Assembly (NCBI GenBank): GCA_946482365.1
Contig: CAMLQY010000028.1
Span: forward strand, 1-23,106
DNA from: an uncultured Actinomycetes bacterium
GTDB lineage: Bacteria > Actinomycetota > Thermoleophilia > Solirubrobacterales > 70-9
Direction: 5' to 3'
Length of the DNA stretch: 23,106 bases
Position numbers and translations under genes: made by a program. The notes under the pieces were generated by a model. It did not search any database. It was not told the DNA's origin and saw only the letters and a list, made by a program, of their open reading frames with translations. Shown piece by piece: positions 14,732-21,473 of this stretch; the first letter of the stretch is position 1; every line of letters begins with the position of its first letter.

Positions 14732-15574
14732 CTAGCCGGCCGCCCTGTCGAGCTCGCGGTTCATCACCCTCATCGCCAGCTCGTAGGGAGGGGAGAACTT
14801 GCGCTGGACCCAGTGGAGGATGCGGCCGTCGGGCGACGTGAAGACCATGTAGCGGTTCTTCTCGATCGCCTCGACGATCCGCTCGGCCACGCTCTCCGGC
14901 GATACGGCGCGGCGCTCGAAGAGGGCGATGAGCTTGCGCACCCGCGGGCTCTCGCGGTCGACCCCGACGATCTCAACGGTGTCGACCAGCGGCGTCTTCA
15001 CCGCGCCCGGGCAGACCAGGCTGACGCCGATCCCGTGTTTGCGCAGGTCGAAGCGCAGCACCTCGGAGACACCGCGCAGGCCGAACTTGCTGGCGCTGTA
15101 GGGGGCGTGCCAGGGCAGCCCGAAGAGGCCGGCGACAGAGGAGACGTTGACGACGTGCCCACCCCTCCCGGCCTCGATCATCGGCGGCACGAAGCACTCG
15201 AGGACGCTGATCGGCCCGATCAGGTTGACCTCGATCGTGCGCCGCCAGTGGTCGTGCTCGAGCTGCTCGATCCTGCCCCAGGTCGAGATCCCGGCGATGT
15301 TCATGACGACGTCCATGCTGGGAGCGAGCGCGTGCACCTTGCCCGCGAGCGCGACCACCGCGTCGTGATCGGAGACGTCGGCGGTTCCGAAGTGAGAGAC
15401 GGTCCCCCCTGCCTCGCGAATCTCGGCAACGACGTCCTCGAGCCCGGTGCCGTTGCGATCGGTGAGGAAAAGCTCTGCCCCACGGCTGGCGCAGGCCAGC
15501 GCCGTCGCCCTGCCGATGCCGCTCGCCGCGCCGGTTATCAGGCAGCGCTTTCCATTCAGGTCCCTGACGCTCAT
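14732..15574 (-). CDS. Short-chain dehydrogenase/reductase (SDR)
   Basis: The 280-aa product is a classical SDR. It has the cofactor motif TGAASGIG (14-21), NIAG (92-95), N117, S146 in VSSVAG, and Y159-x3-K163 (YSASK). The DR at residues 39-40, after the second strand, leaves the preference between NAD and NADP open. A C-terminal extension with PPYELAMRVMNREL may be membrane-associating. It should catalyse reversible oxidation of an alcohol or reduction of a ketone; the substrate is unknown. The ATG lacks a ribosome site and sits 8 nt after a possible -10, so the mRNA may be leaderless. Its start is divergent from the exonuclease gene, 52 nt apart. Confidence 0.92.
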   Translation of the reverse strand: MSVRDLNGKRCLITGAASGIGRATALACASRGAELFLTDRNGTGLEDVVAEIREAGGTVSHFGTADVSDHDAVVALAGKVHALAPSMDVVMNIAGISTWGRIEQLEHDHWRRTIEVNLIGPISVLECFVPPMIEAGRGGHVVNVSSVAGLFGLPWHAPYSASKFGLRGVSEVLRFDLRKHGIGVSLVCPGAVKTPLVDTVEIVGVDRESPRVRKLIALFERRAVSPESVAERIVEAIEKNRYMVFTSPDGRILHWVQRKFSPPYELAMRVMNRELDRAAG

Positions 15575-15582
15575 GTACCAAG

Positions 15583-15612
15583 ACCGTATTCGAGACCGCG
15601 GTGCGCCGCCAA
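15583..15612 (-). promoter_or_regulatory. Possible leaderless promoter of the SDR gene
   Basis: Read on the minus strand: TTGGCG (15612-15607), 18 nt, TACGGT (15588-15583), then 8 nt to the ATG. This would place the transcript start at or next to the start codon, which fits the absence of a Shine-Dalgarno. Confidence 0.3.
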
Positions 15613-15626
15613 ATAGGCTGAAGGCC

Positions 15627-16487
15627 GTGCCACAGCCGCTGCTCGCCGTTGACGCCCCCTCGATGCTCTTCCGCGCCTTCTACGCGCTGCCGGACTCGAT
15701 CGTGGGGCCGGACGGGAGGCCGGTCAACGCGCTGCTGGGAACCGCCAACCTCGTACTGCGCGAGGTCGAGCTGCGCGAGCCGCGGGCCGTCGTGCTCTGC
15801 TTCGGGCCCGACGCGGCCTCCTACCGAACCGAGCTCTACCCCGCCTACCATGCCGAGCGCGAGGCGGCAATGCCCGGCGATCTGGCCCCGCAGTTCGCGG
15901 CCGCCCACGACTTCTTCGGCGCCTTCGGCTGGACGGTGGCGAGGAGCGAGGACCTCGAGGCCGACGACCTGCTCGGCACCTACGCCCGCCGCGAGGCCGA
16001 GGCGGGCGGGCGGGCGCTGCTGCTGACGGGGGACCGCGACATGTTCCAGTGCGCGGGCGAGCGAGTGACTGTCCTGTACGTGAAGACCGGGACCAAAGGG
16101 TCCGAGGAGGTGACGCGGGAGGAGGTCGAGCGCCGCTACGGGATCGGGCCCGAGCTGGTCCCCGACTTCATCGCCCTGCGCGGCGACCCCTCGGACGGGC
16201 TGCCCGGCGCCAGGGGCGTCGGGCCGAAGACGGCGGCTGAGCTGCTGCGCCGGCACGGCTCGCTGGAGGCAATCCTCGACAACGCGATTCGCGAGCGCCG
16301 CCCGGCGCTGCGCGGGGCGCTGCTCGACGCGGCCGACGACCTACGCGCCTTCAAGGAGATCGCGACGCTGCGCGATGCCGGGGTCGAGCCGCCCCCGGAC
16401 TGCGAGACCGACTGGCTCGGTGCGGCAAAGGCCGCGCATGAGCTGGGCATGAATCGGCTCGCCGAACGCCTCCTCGCCGAAGTCTGA
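15627..16487 (+). CDS. Standalone 5'-3' exonuclease / flap endonuclease
   Basis: The 286-aa protein (from GTG 15627) matches the N-terminal nuclease domain of DNA polymerase I, without a polymerase. Metal-binding acidic residues are in place: D9 (LLAVDAPSMLFRAFY), D62 (CFGPDAASYRTELYPAYHAER), E111/D113/D114 (EDLEADDLLG), D136/D138 (LTGDRDMFQ) and D187/D190 (GDPSDGLPGARGVGPKTA, the helix-hairpin-helix). The usual N after the last Asp (SDN) is G here. It should trim 5' flaps, acting in Okazaki fragment or repair processing. An in-frame ATG at 15573 is possible but would overlap the divergent SDR start codon. GTG 15627 begins at the domain edge. Its stop is 4 nt from the convergent FMN reductase stop. 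Confidence 0.9.
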   Translation: MPQPLLAVDAPSMLFRAFYALPDSIVGPDGRPVNALLGTANLVLREVELREPRAVVLCFGPDAASYRTELYPAYHAEREAAMPGDLAPQFAAAHDFFGAFGWTVARSEDLEADDLLGTYARREAEAGGRALLLTGDRDMFQCAGERVTVLYVKTGTKGSEEVTREEVERRYGIGPELVPDFIALRGDPSDGLPGARGVGPKTAAELLRRHGSLEAILDNAIRERRPALRGALLDAADDLRAFKEIATLRDAGVEPPPDCETDWLGAAKAAHELGMNRLAERLLAEV

Positions 16488-16491
16488 GAGC

Positions 16492-17199
16492 TCAAGCGCG
16501 ATGCTCAGGGTTGGGGAAGTCGAAACGGCAGCCGGCGTCCCACTCGGTGCGCTGGTTGCCGTGGGCGGGGATGCCGCCGGCGTCCTTCAGCATCCGCGCC
16601 AGGTGGAGCAGGTTCCAGGCGGCGAAGGTGGTGTTGCGGTTGGTGAAGTCATTCTCGGGGCCGCCCGAGCCCTCGTCGAGGTAGGAGGGGCCGGGGCCGG
16701 CCTCGCCGATCCAGCCGGCGTCGGCCTGCGGGGGGATCGTGTAGCCGAGGTGCTGCAGCGAGTAGAGGACGTTCATCGCGCAGTGCTTGACCCCGTCCTC
16801 GTTGCCGGTCACCAGGCAGCCGCCGACGCGGCCGTAGTAGGCGTACTGGCCGGCGTCGTTGAGCAGGTGCGAGTTGCCGTAGAGCCGCTCGATCACCTGC
16901 GTCGCCACCGATGACTTCTCCCCCAGCCAGATCGGCATGCCGAGGACGAGGATGTCGGCGGCCATCACCTTCTCGAAGATCTGCGGCCACTCGTCGCGCT
17001 CCCAACCGTGCTCGGTCATGTCGGGCCAGACCCCGGTGGCGATCTCGTGGTCGACCGCGCGAATGCACTCGACCTCTACGCCGTTGCGCCGCATGATCTC
17101 CATAGATAGGTCCATCAGCCCCTGGGTGTTGGACACCTCGGGGCTTCGCTTCAGCGTGCAGTTGACGAAGAGGGCACGCAGGTCGGAGTAGCCGGTCAT
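16492..17199 (-). CDS. Flavodoxin-like NAD(P)H:FMN reductase
   Basis: The ATG at 17199 overlaps the TGA of the monooxygenase gene (ATGA), so the start is well supported. The protein is 235 aa with a flavodoxin-like fold. The phosphate loop NCTLKRSPEVSNTQGLM is at residues 13-29, and ADILVLGMPIWLGEKSS at 81-97 is typical of FMN-binding NADPH-dependent reductases. CLVTGNEDGVKHCAMN forms the second flavin-contacting loop. There is no Fe-S Cys cluster. It would supply or recycle reduced flavin, or reduce quinone or nitro compounds. Its coupling to the monooxygenase suggests one pathway, although Baeyer-Villiger-type enzymes normally reduce their own FAD. Confidence 0.88.
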   Translation of the reverse strand: MTGYSDLRALFVNCTLKRSPEVSNTQGLMDLSMEIMRRNGVEVECIRAVDHEIATGVWPDMTEHGWERDEWPQIFEKVMAADILVLGMPIWLGEKSSVATQVIERLYGNSHLLNDAGQYAYYGRVGGCLVTGNEDGVKHCAMNVLYSLQHLGYTIPPQADAGWIGEAGPGPSYLDEGSGGPENDFTNRNTTFAAWNLLHLARMLKDAGGIPAHGNQRTEWDAGCRFDFPNPEHRA

Positions 17200-18668
17200 G
17201 CCCGCGAGAACTGCATCGCGCCGTCGTCGATCGGGCCACGCCGGATCGAGCGCAGGTCGAAGACGTAGTTCTGGCGCAGCTTCCAGGGCTCCTTCGAGCC
17301 CTGTTTGGGGAACTGGTCGAGCGAGCGCAGGACGTAACCCGAGGTGAAATCGAGCAGCGGTGCCTCGGTGACGGTCGGGTCGGTGATCTCCGGAACGCTC
17401 TTGACGTACCCGTGTGCGTCCATGTGGGCGAGCAGACGACATACGTACTGGGAGGTGAGGTCGGCCTTCAGGGTCCAGGAGGCGTTGGTGTAGCCGACCG
17501 TGAAGGTGCAATTCGGGACGCCGCTCAGCATCATCCCCTTGTAGGTCATCTTCTTCGGAACGTCGACCGGCTCGCCGTCGACGATCAGCTCCATGCCGCC
17601 GAGGAAGAGGAGGTTGAGGCCGGTGGCGGTTACGATCACGTCGGCCTCGAGCTGCTCGCCGGAGTCGAGCTCGATCCCATCCTCGGTGAAGGTCTTGATC
17701 GTGTCGGTTGCGACGGAGGCCTTGCCCTCGCGGATCGCCTTGAAGAGGTCGCCGTTGGGCACCAGGCACATGCGCTGGTCCCAGGGGTCGTAGCGGGGCG
17801 TGAAGTGCTTGTCGACGTCATAGCCTTCCGGCAGGGCCGCCTCGACCCCCTTGCGGATGAACCGCTTCACCGCCTGTGGGCGGCGACGGCTGAGCTGGTA
17901 GAAGAAGGTCTGCAGGAGGACGTTCTTCCAGCGCACGGCCGCGTAGACCGCCTTGTCGGGGAGCACCCGGTGCAGGCCCCTGGCGACCGGGTCTTCCGCC
18001 GGCAGAGAGGCGATGTAGGTGGGTGAGCGCTGCAGCATCGTCACGTGCGCCGCCTTCTCCGCCATCGCCGGCACCAGCGTCACCGCGGTGGCGCCGCTGC
18101 CGATCACGACCACTCGCCTGCCGACATAGTCGAGGTCCTCGGGCCAGTGCTGGGGGTGAACGATCGGCCCGCCGAAGCGCTCGCTCCCCTCGAACGCGGG
18201 AGTGAACCCTTCGTCGTAGCGGTAGTAGCCGGGGCACATCCACAGGTAGCCACAGGTCACCCGCACGGTCTCGCCACTGTCGACGCGTTCCGCTTCGACT
18301 GTCCAGCAGGTCTCCTCGCTCGACCACTCGGCCCTGACCACCCGGTGGCTGAAGCGGATCCTGCGGTCGATCCCCGCTTCCTGCGCCGTTTCCCGCACAT
18401 AGTCGAGGATCGAGGGGCCGTCGGTGATCGTCTTCGGCCGGGTCCAGGGCTTGAACCGGTAGCCAAGCGTGTGCATGTCTGAGTCCGAACGGATCCCGGG
18501 GTAGCGGAACAGGTCCCAGGTCCCCCCCAGGTCCTCGCGCGCCTCGAAGATCGCGTAGCTCTTGCCGGGGAAGGCCTCCTGGAAATGATGCGCAGCGCCG
18601 ATGCCGGAAAGCCCGGCGCCGACGATCAGCACGTCGAGATGCTCGTCTGGTCGCCCGTTCTCACGCAA
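17196..18668 (-). CDS. FAD-dependent Baeyer-Villiger-type monooxygenase
   Basis: The 490-aa product has the FAD Rossmann motif GAGLSG (17-22). The Baeyer-Villiger/FMO fingerprint F-x-G-x3-H-x3-W-P is exact at 165-176 (FGGPIVHPQHWP). A second NADPH Rossmann motif, GSGATA, is at 190-195. It should insert oxygen next to a carbonyl, or oxidise N/S, using NADPH and O2. TTG 18668 is the only reasonable start near the domain edge. Codons further up run antisense through the leader and signal peptide of copy E and are not believable. No strong ribosome site is seen. The start is only 29 nt from the opposite-facing TTGACT of copy E, so the two divergent promoters must overlap. Confidence 0.88.
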   Translation of the reverse strand: MRENGRPDEHLDVLIVGAGLSGIGAAHHFQEAFPGKSYAIFEAREDLGGTWDLFRYPGIRSDSDMHTLGYRFKPWTRPKTITDGPSILDYVRETAQEAGIDRRIRFSHRVVRAEWSSEETCWTVEAERVDSGETVRVTCGYLWMCPGYYRYDEGFTPAFEGSERFGGPIVHPQHWPEDLDYVGRRVVVIGSGATAVTLVPAMAEKAAHVTMLQRSPTYIASLPAEDPVARGLHRVLPDKAVYAAVRWKNVLLQTFFYQLSRRRPQAVKRFIRKGVEAALPEGYDVDKHFTPRYDPWDQRMCLVPNGDLFKAIREGKASVATDTIKTFTEDGIELDSGEQLEADVIVTATGLNLLFLGGMELIVDGEPVDVPKKMTYKGMMLSGVPNCTFTVGYTNASWTLKADLTSQYVCRLLAHMDAHGYVKSVPEITDPTVTEAPLLDFTSGYVLRSLDQFPKQGSKEPWKLRQNYVFDLRSIRRGPIDDGAMQFSRA

Positions 18669-18696
18669 AGTACGCCCATTCTCGCACGATGGAGGC

Positions 18697-18728
18697 TTGA
18701 CTGGGCTCGACAAGAACGCTTGTCTAAT
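18697..18728 (+). promoter_or_regulatory. Promoter-like block of copy E
   Basis: TTGACT (18697-18702), 17 nt, TTGTCTAAT (18720-18728), then CCTGTCCAAGAAACC. The far-upstream hairpin of B-D is absent here. The monooxygenase start region occupies that place. Confidence 0.55.
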
Positions 18729-18745
18729 CCTGTCCAAGAAACCAG

Positions 18746-18772
18746 CTCGGCGGCAAATCGCCGGGAAGGGAG
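18746..18772 (+). promoter_or_regulatory. Leader hairpin and Shine-Dalgarno of copy E
   Basis: CTCGGCGG (18746-18753) pairs with TCGCCGGG (18758-18765) around CAAA. Two positions changed relative to B-D, and both keep pairing as G-U wobbles. AAGGGAG (18766-18772) follows directly, 7 nt before the ATG. Confidence 0.7.
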
Positions 18773-18779
18773 AATCGAA

Positions 18780-19949
18780 ATGAGACTCGTCAAGATGCTC
18801 GGCCTCGGGGCCGTAGCGGCTATGGCCGCGATGGCGTTCGTCGGTGCCACCTCGGCATCGGCCGGCAGTACCCAGCTCTGCAAATCGCATGGGGCCTTAA
18901 CCTGCAGTTCCGCGGCGACCACCGTGAGCATGGTCAACGCAGGTCCCGGCCGCCTCTTAAACGACCTCGTCGACGTCATATGCGATGAAATCGATGCGAC
19001 GGGCACACCGTTAGCGTTAGGCAACCCGCAGTTAGTTCACGTTTCAGGCCTCTCGTTCGATAGCTGTGAAACCAGCGAAAGCGACGGTTGTGAAGTTGTC
19101 GTGCTCACACTGCCATTATCTTGGGTCGACAAGACGGGGTTAGACACCGGCACTTTCACGGGCACGAACGGCTCGACCTTAGTCGCCTGTGAAGATGTGA
19201 TCTTCTCGACGGATATTCACTGTGTGTATGACGGTACGGGCCTCTCCTTCCCCGTCGGCGCCCAACACCTGACCGCTAGTAAAATAAAAGTCGATAAAAT
19301 CAGCGGCAGCCTCTGCCCGGAAGAATCAACCTTGGACGGGGCACTTACGACGGAAGAACCGACTTCCGCAACTGTCCTCTGCAAAACGCACGTCGGATCG
19401 TGCGCGGAAAATGACCAGGTCAAAAGCATCGACTTGACGACGGCCAAAGCACCGGTGCTTTACAACACGGTCGCCAACGTCGAATGCGAATCGTCCTTAG
19501 TCGCAGCCACCGTCTTAGGCCCGGCGGAGCCCCAGAAACTGGACGTCACGACGTTGAGCTGGAAAGAATGCCACACGCAAGGGGCATCTGAGAACTGCAC
19601 GGTCACCACCAGCGGCCTGCCGACGATCGACCTCGATGCGACCGCCTTAAACTTAGGCAGCGCCGCAACGTTAGGCCTCGAGATCGAAGTCGATTGCCTG
19701 ATTCTCGACTTAATCGAACTGGATTGCACCTTCGACAGCGATGTGACCCTGTCGGTCGAAGGTGCGTTACACAAAGAAGGGTCTGGCCACGGCCGGTTCA
19801 TCGCCGCGAAAACGGAACTGGATCTGACCGAAGGCGGCGAACACTGCCCCGATGAGATGAAATGGGAAGCGTCCTACGAAGCGGCGGAACATCTCTTCCT
19901 CGAGACCTCGTCCTCAAAATCTAAAGCTGACGCCTACATCCTCAGCTAG
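18780..19949 (+). CDS. Secreted two-domain eight-Cys protein, copy E
   Basis: The ATG at 18780 follows AAGGGAG and begins the family signal peptide (MRLVKMLGLGAVAAMAAMAF). In-frame codons upstream fall in the promoter region. The 389-aa product has two related domains. Domain 1 (about 29-205) has the family cysteines QLC, LTC, VIC, DSC, DGC, VAC, IHC and SLC. Domain 2 (about 206-375) repeats the order with VLC, GSC, VEC, KEC, ENC, VDC, LDC and EHC, ending in CPDEMKWEASYEAAEH. Fifteen TTA codons are in frame (8 + 7). Domain 2 is encoded by a 493-bp block identical to that of copy F. Domain 2 resembles a secreted domain seen in many Solirubrobacterales hypothetical proteins (recalled). Exported; function unknown. 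Confidence 0.88.
   Translation: MRLVKMLGLGAVAAMAAMAFVGATSASAGSTQLCKSHGALTCSSAATTVSMVNAGPGRLLNDLVDVICDEIDATGTPLALGNPQLVHVSGLSFDSCETSESDGCEVVVLTLPLSWVDKTGLDTGTFTGTNGSTLVACEDVIFSTDIHCVYDGTGLSFPVGAQHLTASKIKVDKISGSLCPEESTLDGALTTEEPTSATVLCKTHVGSCAENDQVKSIDLTTAKAPVLYNTVANVECESSLVAATVLGPAEPQKLDVTTLSWKECHTQGASENCTVTTSGLPTIDLDATALNLGSAATLGLEIEVDCLILDLIELDCTFDSDVTLSVEGALHKEGSGHGRFIAAKTELDLTEGGEHCPDEMKWEASYEAAEHLFLETSSSKSKADAYILS
19399..19891 (+). repeat. 493-bp direct repeat, copy E side
   Basis: Base-for-base identical to 20869-21361 (offset 1470) on line-by-line comparison. It covers nearly all of domain 2. Flanking sequence diverges at once on both sides, including the C-terminal tail. Confidence 0.93.
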
Positions 19950-19988
19950 CGTTACTTGAGTTGATGGCGCTCTCTGGGGAGAGCGTGA

Positions 19989-20023
19989 GATGACGCCGCC
20001 CGGGTTTCCAGGGCGGCGTCATC
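19989..20023 (+). terminator. Terminator-like hairpin after copy E
   Basis: GATGACGCCGCCC (19989-20001) pairs with GGGCGGCGTCATC (20011-20023), a 13-bp stem with a 9-nt loop, followed by TGTTTAG. A preceding CGCTCTC/GAGAGCG stem matches the small hairpin of the other copies. The T-run is poor. Confidence 0.65.
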
Positions 20024-20038
20024 TGTTTAGTGCTCAAG

Positions 20039-20087
20039 CGCACGAAGCCGCGCAACCGCGGGTTTGGCGCACGCGCGCAATCGACAT
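20039..20087. repeat. Upstream repeat shared by copies F and A
   Basis: Aligns with 6268-6315 upstream of copy A (CGCACGAA.CCGCGC…GGCG.ACGCGC…ACAT). It shows that A and F share a leader type different from that of B-D. Confidence 0.55.
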
Positions 20088-20089
20088 TC

Positions 20090-20136
20090 CTACCGTAGCG
20101 GGGATCGACCTCTTCGCGAACGGAGTCGTACGGTAG
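20090..20136. repeat. 8-bp inverted repeat upstream of copy F
   Basis: CTACCGTA (20090-20097) and TACGGTAG (20129-20136) are separated by 31 nt and end 26 nt before the -35 box. It is a possible operator; nothing equal was found before the other copies. Confidence 0.4.
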
Positions 20137-20162
20137 CCCACTCGCGGATGGTGCATCGATTC

Positions 20163-20194
20163 TTGACTGGGCTCGACAGGGCCGCTTGTCTAAT
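20163..20194 (+). promoter_or_regulatory. Promoter-like block of copy F
   Basis: TTGACT (20163-20168), 17 nt, TTGTCTAAT (20186-20194), CCTGTCCAAGAAACC. The preceding GCATCGATTCTTGAC is shared with the decayed copy at 5952. Confidence 0.55.
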
Positions 20195-20212
20195 CCTGTC
20201 CAAGAAACCAGC

Positions 20213-20237
20213 TCGGCGGCAAATCGCCGGAAGGGAG
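20213..20237 (+). promoter_or_regulatory. Leader hairpin and Shine-Dalgarno of copy F
   Basis: TCGGCGG (20213-20219) pairs with TCGCCGG (20224-20230) around CAAA, with wobbles at both ends. AAGGGAG (20231-20237) follows directly, 7 nt before the ATG. Confidence 0.65.
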
Positions 20238-20244
20238 AATCGAA

Positions 20245-21410
20245 ATGAGACTCATCAAGATGCTCGGCCTCGCGGCCGTAGCGGCGATGGCCGCGATGGC
20301 GTTCGTCGCGCCACCTCGGCATCGGCCGGCAGTACCCAGCTCTGCAAATCTCATACGGCCTCAACCTGCGGTGAAGGTCAGGCAGCAACCACAGTGAGCA
20401 TGGTGAATTCAGGCTCTGGACGCCTCTTAACCTCTCTCCTCGACGTCGTATGCGATGAAATCGACGCGACGGGCACGCCGTTAGCGTTAGGCAGCCCGCA
20501 ATCGGTCCACGTTTCAGGCCTTGATTTCAAAAGCTGTGAAACCAGCGGAGAAGACGAATGTGTGGTCACCGTGCTCGAACAGCCTTTAGCCAACCTCTTA
20601 AAAACGGGGTTAGACTCCGGCACCATAACGGGCACGAACGGCTCGACCTTAGTCGTCTGTGAAGATGCGATTTTCTCGACGGATCTTCACTGCATCTACG
20701 ACTCTACGGGCGTTCAATTCCCCGTCGGCGCCCAGCACCTGACTGCGGACGATACGCAGGTCTATAAACAGAACTACAGCATCCTCTGCCCTGATGAGGG
20801 GTTCCTCGACGGGTTACTAATAACGGGAGCAACCCCCGTAACGGCCCTCTGCAAAACGCACGCCGAAACGTGCGCGGAAAATGACCAGGTCAAAAGCATC
20901 GACTTGACGACGGCCAAAGCACCGGTGCTTTACAACACGGTCGCCAACGTCGAATGCGAATCGTCCTTAGTCGCAGCCACCGTCTTAGGCCCGGCGGAGC
21001 CCCAGAAACTGGACGTCACGACGTTGAGCTGGAAAGAATGCCACACGCAAGGGGCATCTGAGAACTGCACGGTCACCACCAGCGGCCTGCCGACGATCGA
21101 CCTCGATGCGACCGCCTTAAACTTAGGCAGCGCCGCAACGTTAGGCCTCGAGATCGAAGTCGATTGCCTGATTCTCGACTTAATCGAACTGGATTGCACC
21201 TTCGACAGCGATGTGACCCTGTCGGTCGAAGGTGCGTTACACAAAGAAGGGTCTGGCCACGGCCGGTTCATCGCCGCGAAAACGGAACTGGATCTGACCG
21301 AAGGCGGCGAACACTGCCCCGATGAGATGAAATGGGAAGCGTCCTACGAAGCGGCGGAACACGTCTACGTTGTGCCTCCATCCTCGGGAGGTAGCTACAT
21401 CCTGGCGTAG
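20245..21410 (+). pseudogene. Copy F, two-domain eight-Cys protein with a 1-nt frameshift
   Basis: The ATG at 20245 has a good Shine-Dalgarno and begins MRLIKMLGLAAVAAMAAMAFV. One G is then missing near 20308 (GTCGCGCC where the other copies have GTTGGCGCC or GTCGGTGCC). The frame runs into a TGA at 20395-20397 after 50 codons. With the G restored the product would be 388 aa, next to 389 for copy E. It would have all eight Cys in each of two domains, the motif QPLANLLKTGLDSGTI, and the C-terminus GGSYILA. Fifteen TTA codons lie in the restored frame. The rest is intact, so the lesion is recent, a phase switch, or an assembly error. Domain 2 is the 493-bp identical block shared with E. Confidence 0.85.
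20869..21361 (+). repeat. 493-bp direct repeat, copy F side
   Basis: Identical to 19399-19891 of copy E, silent positions included. This points to very recent duplication or gene conversion, or to repeat collapse in assembly. Confidence 0.93.
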
Positions 21411-21428
21411 CATCGTTCGAAGAGGAAT

Positions 21429-21464
21429 CCGCCGCCGACTCGGCCTCAGCAGAGTCGGCGGCGG
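21429..21464. terminator. Bidirectional terminator-like hairpin between convergent genes
   Basis: CCGCCGCCGACTC (21429-21441) pairs with GAGTCGGCGGCGG (21452-21464), 13 bp with a 10-nt loop. It lies between the stop of copy F (21410) and that of the B-repeat gene (21474, minus strand). There is no T-run on the plus side. Confidence 0.65.
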
Positions 21465-21473
21465 CACAGCTTG

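Noticed and set aside
14117..15616. 499-codon plus-strand open frame opposite the ATPase and SDR
   Set aside because: Antisense to two genes with full catalytic motifs; a shadow.
9044..18800. Composite transposon bounded by copies D and E
   Set aside because: No transposase, integrase, target-site duplication or terminal inverted repeat was found. Direct gene repeats alone do not make an element.
18669..18890. N-terminal extension of the monooxygenase
   Set aside because: It would be antisense through the leader and signal peptide of copy E, and the FAD motif begins right after TTG 18668.
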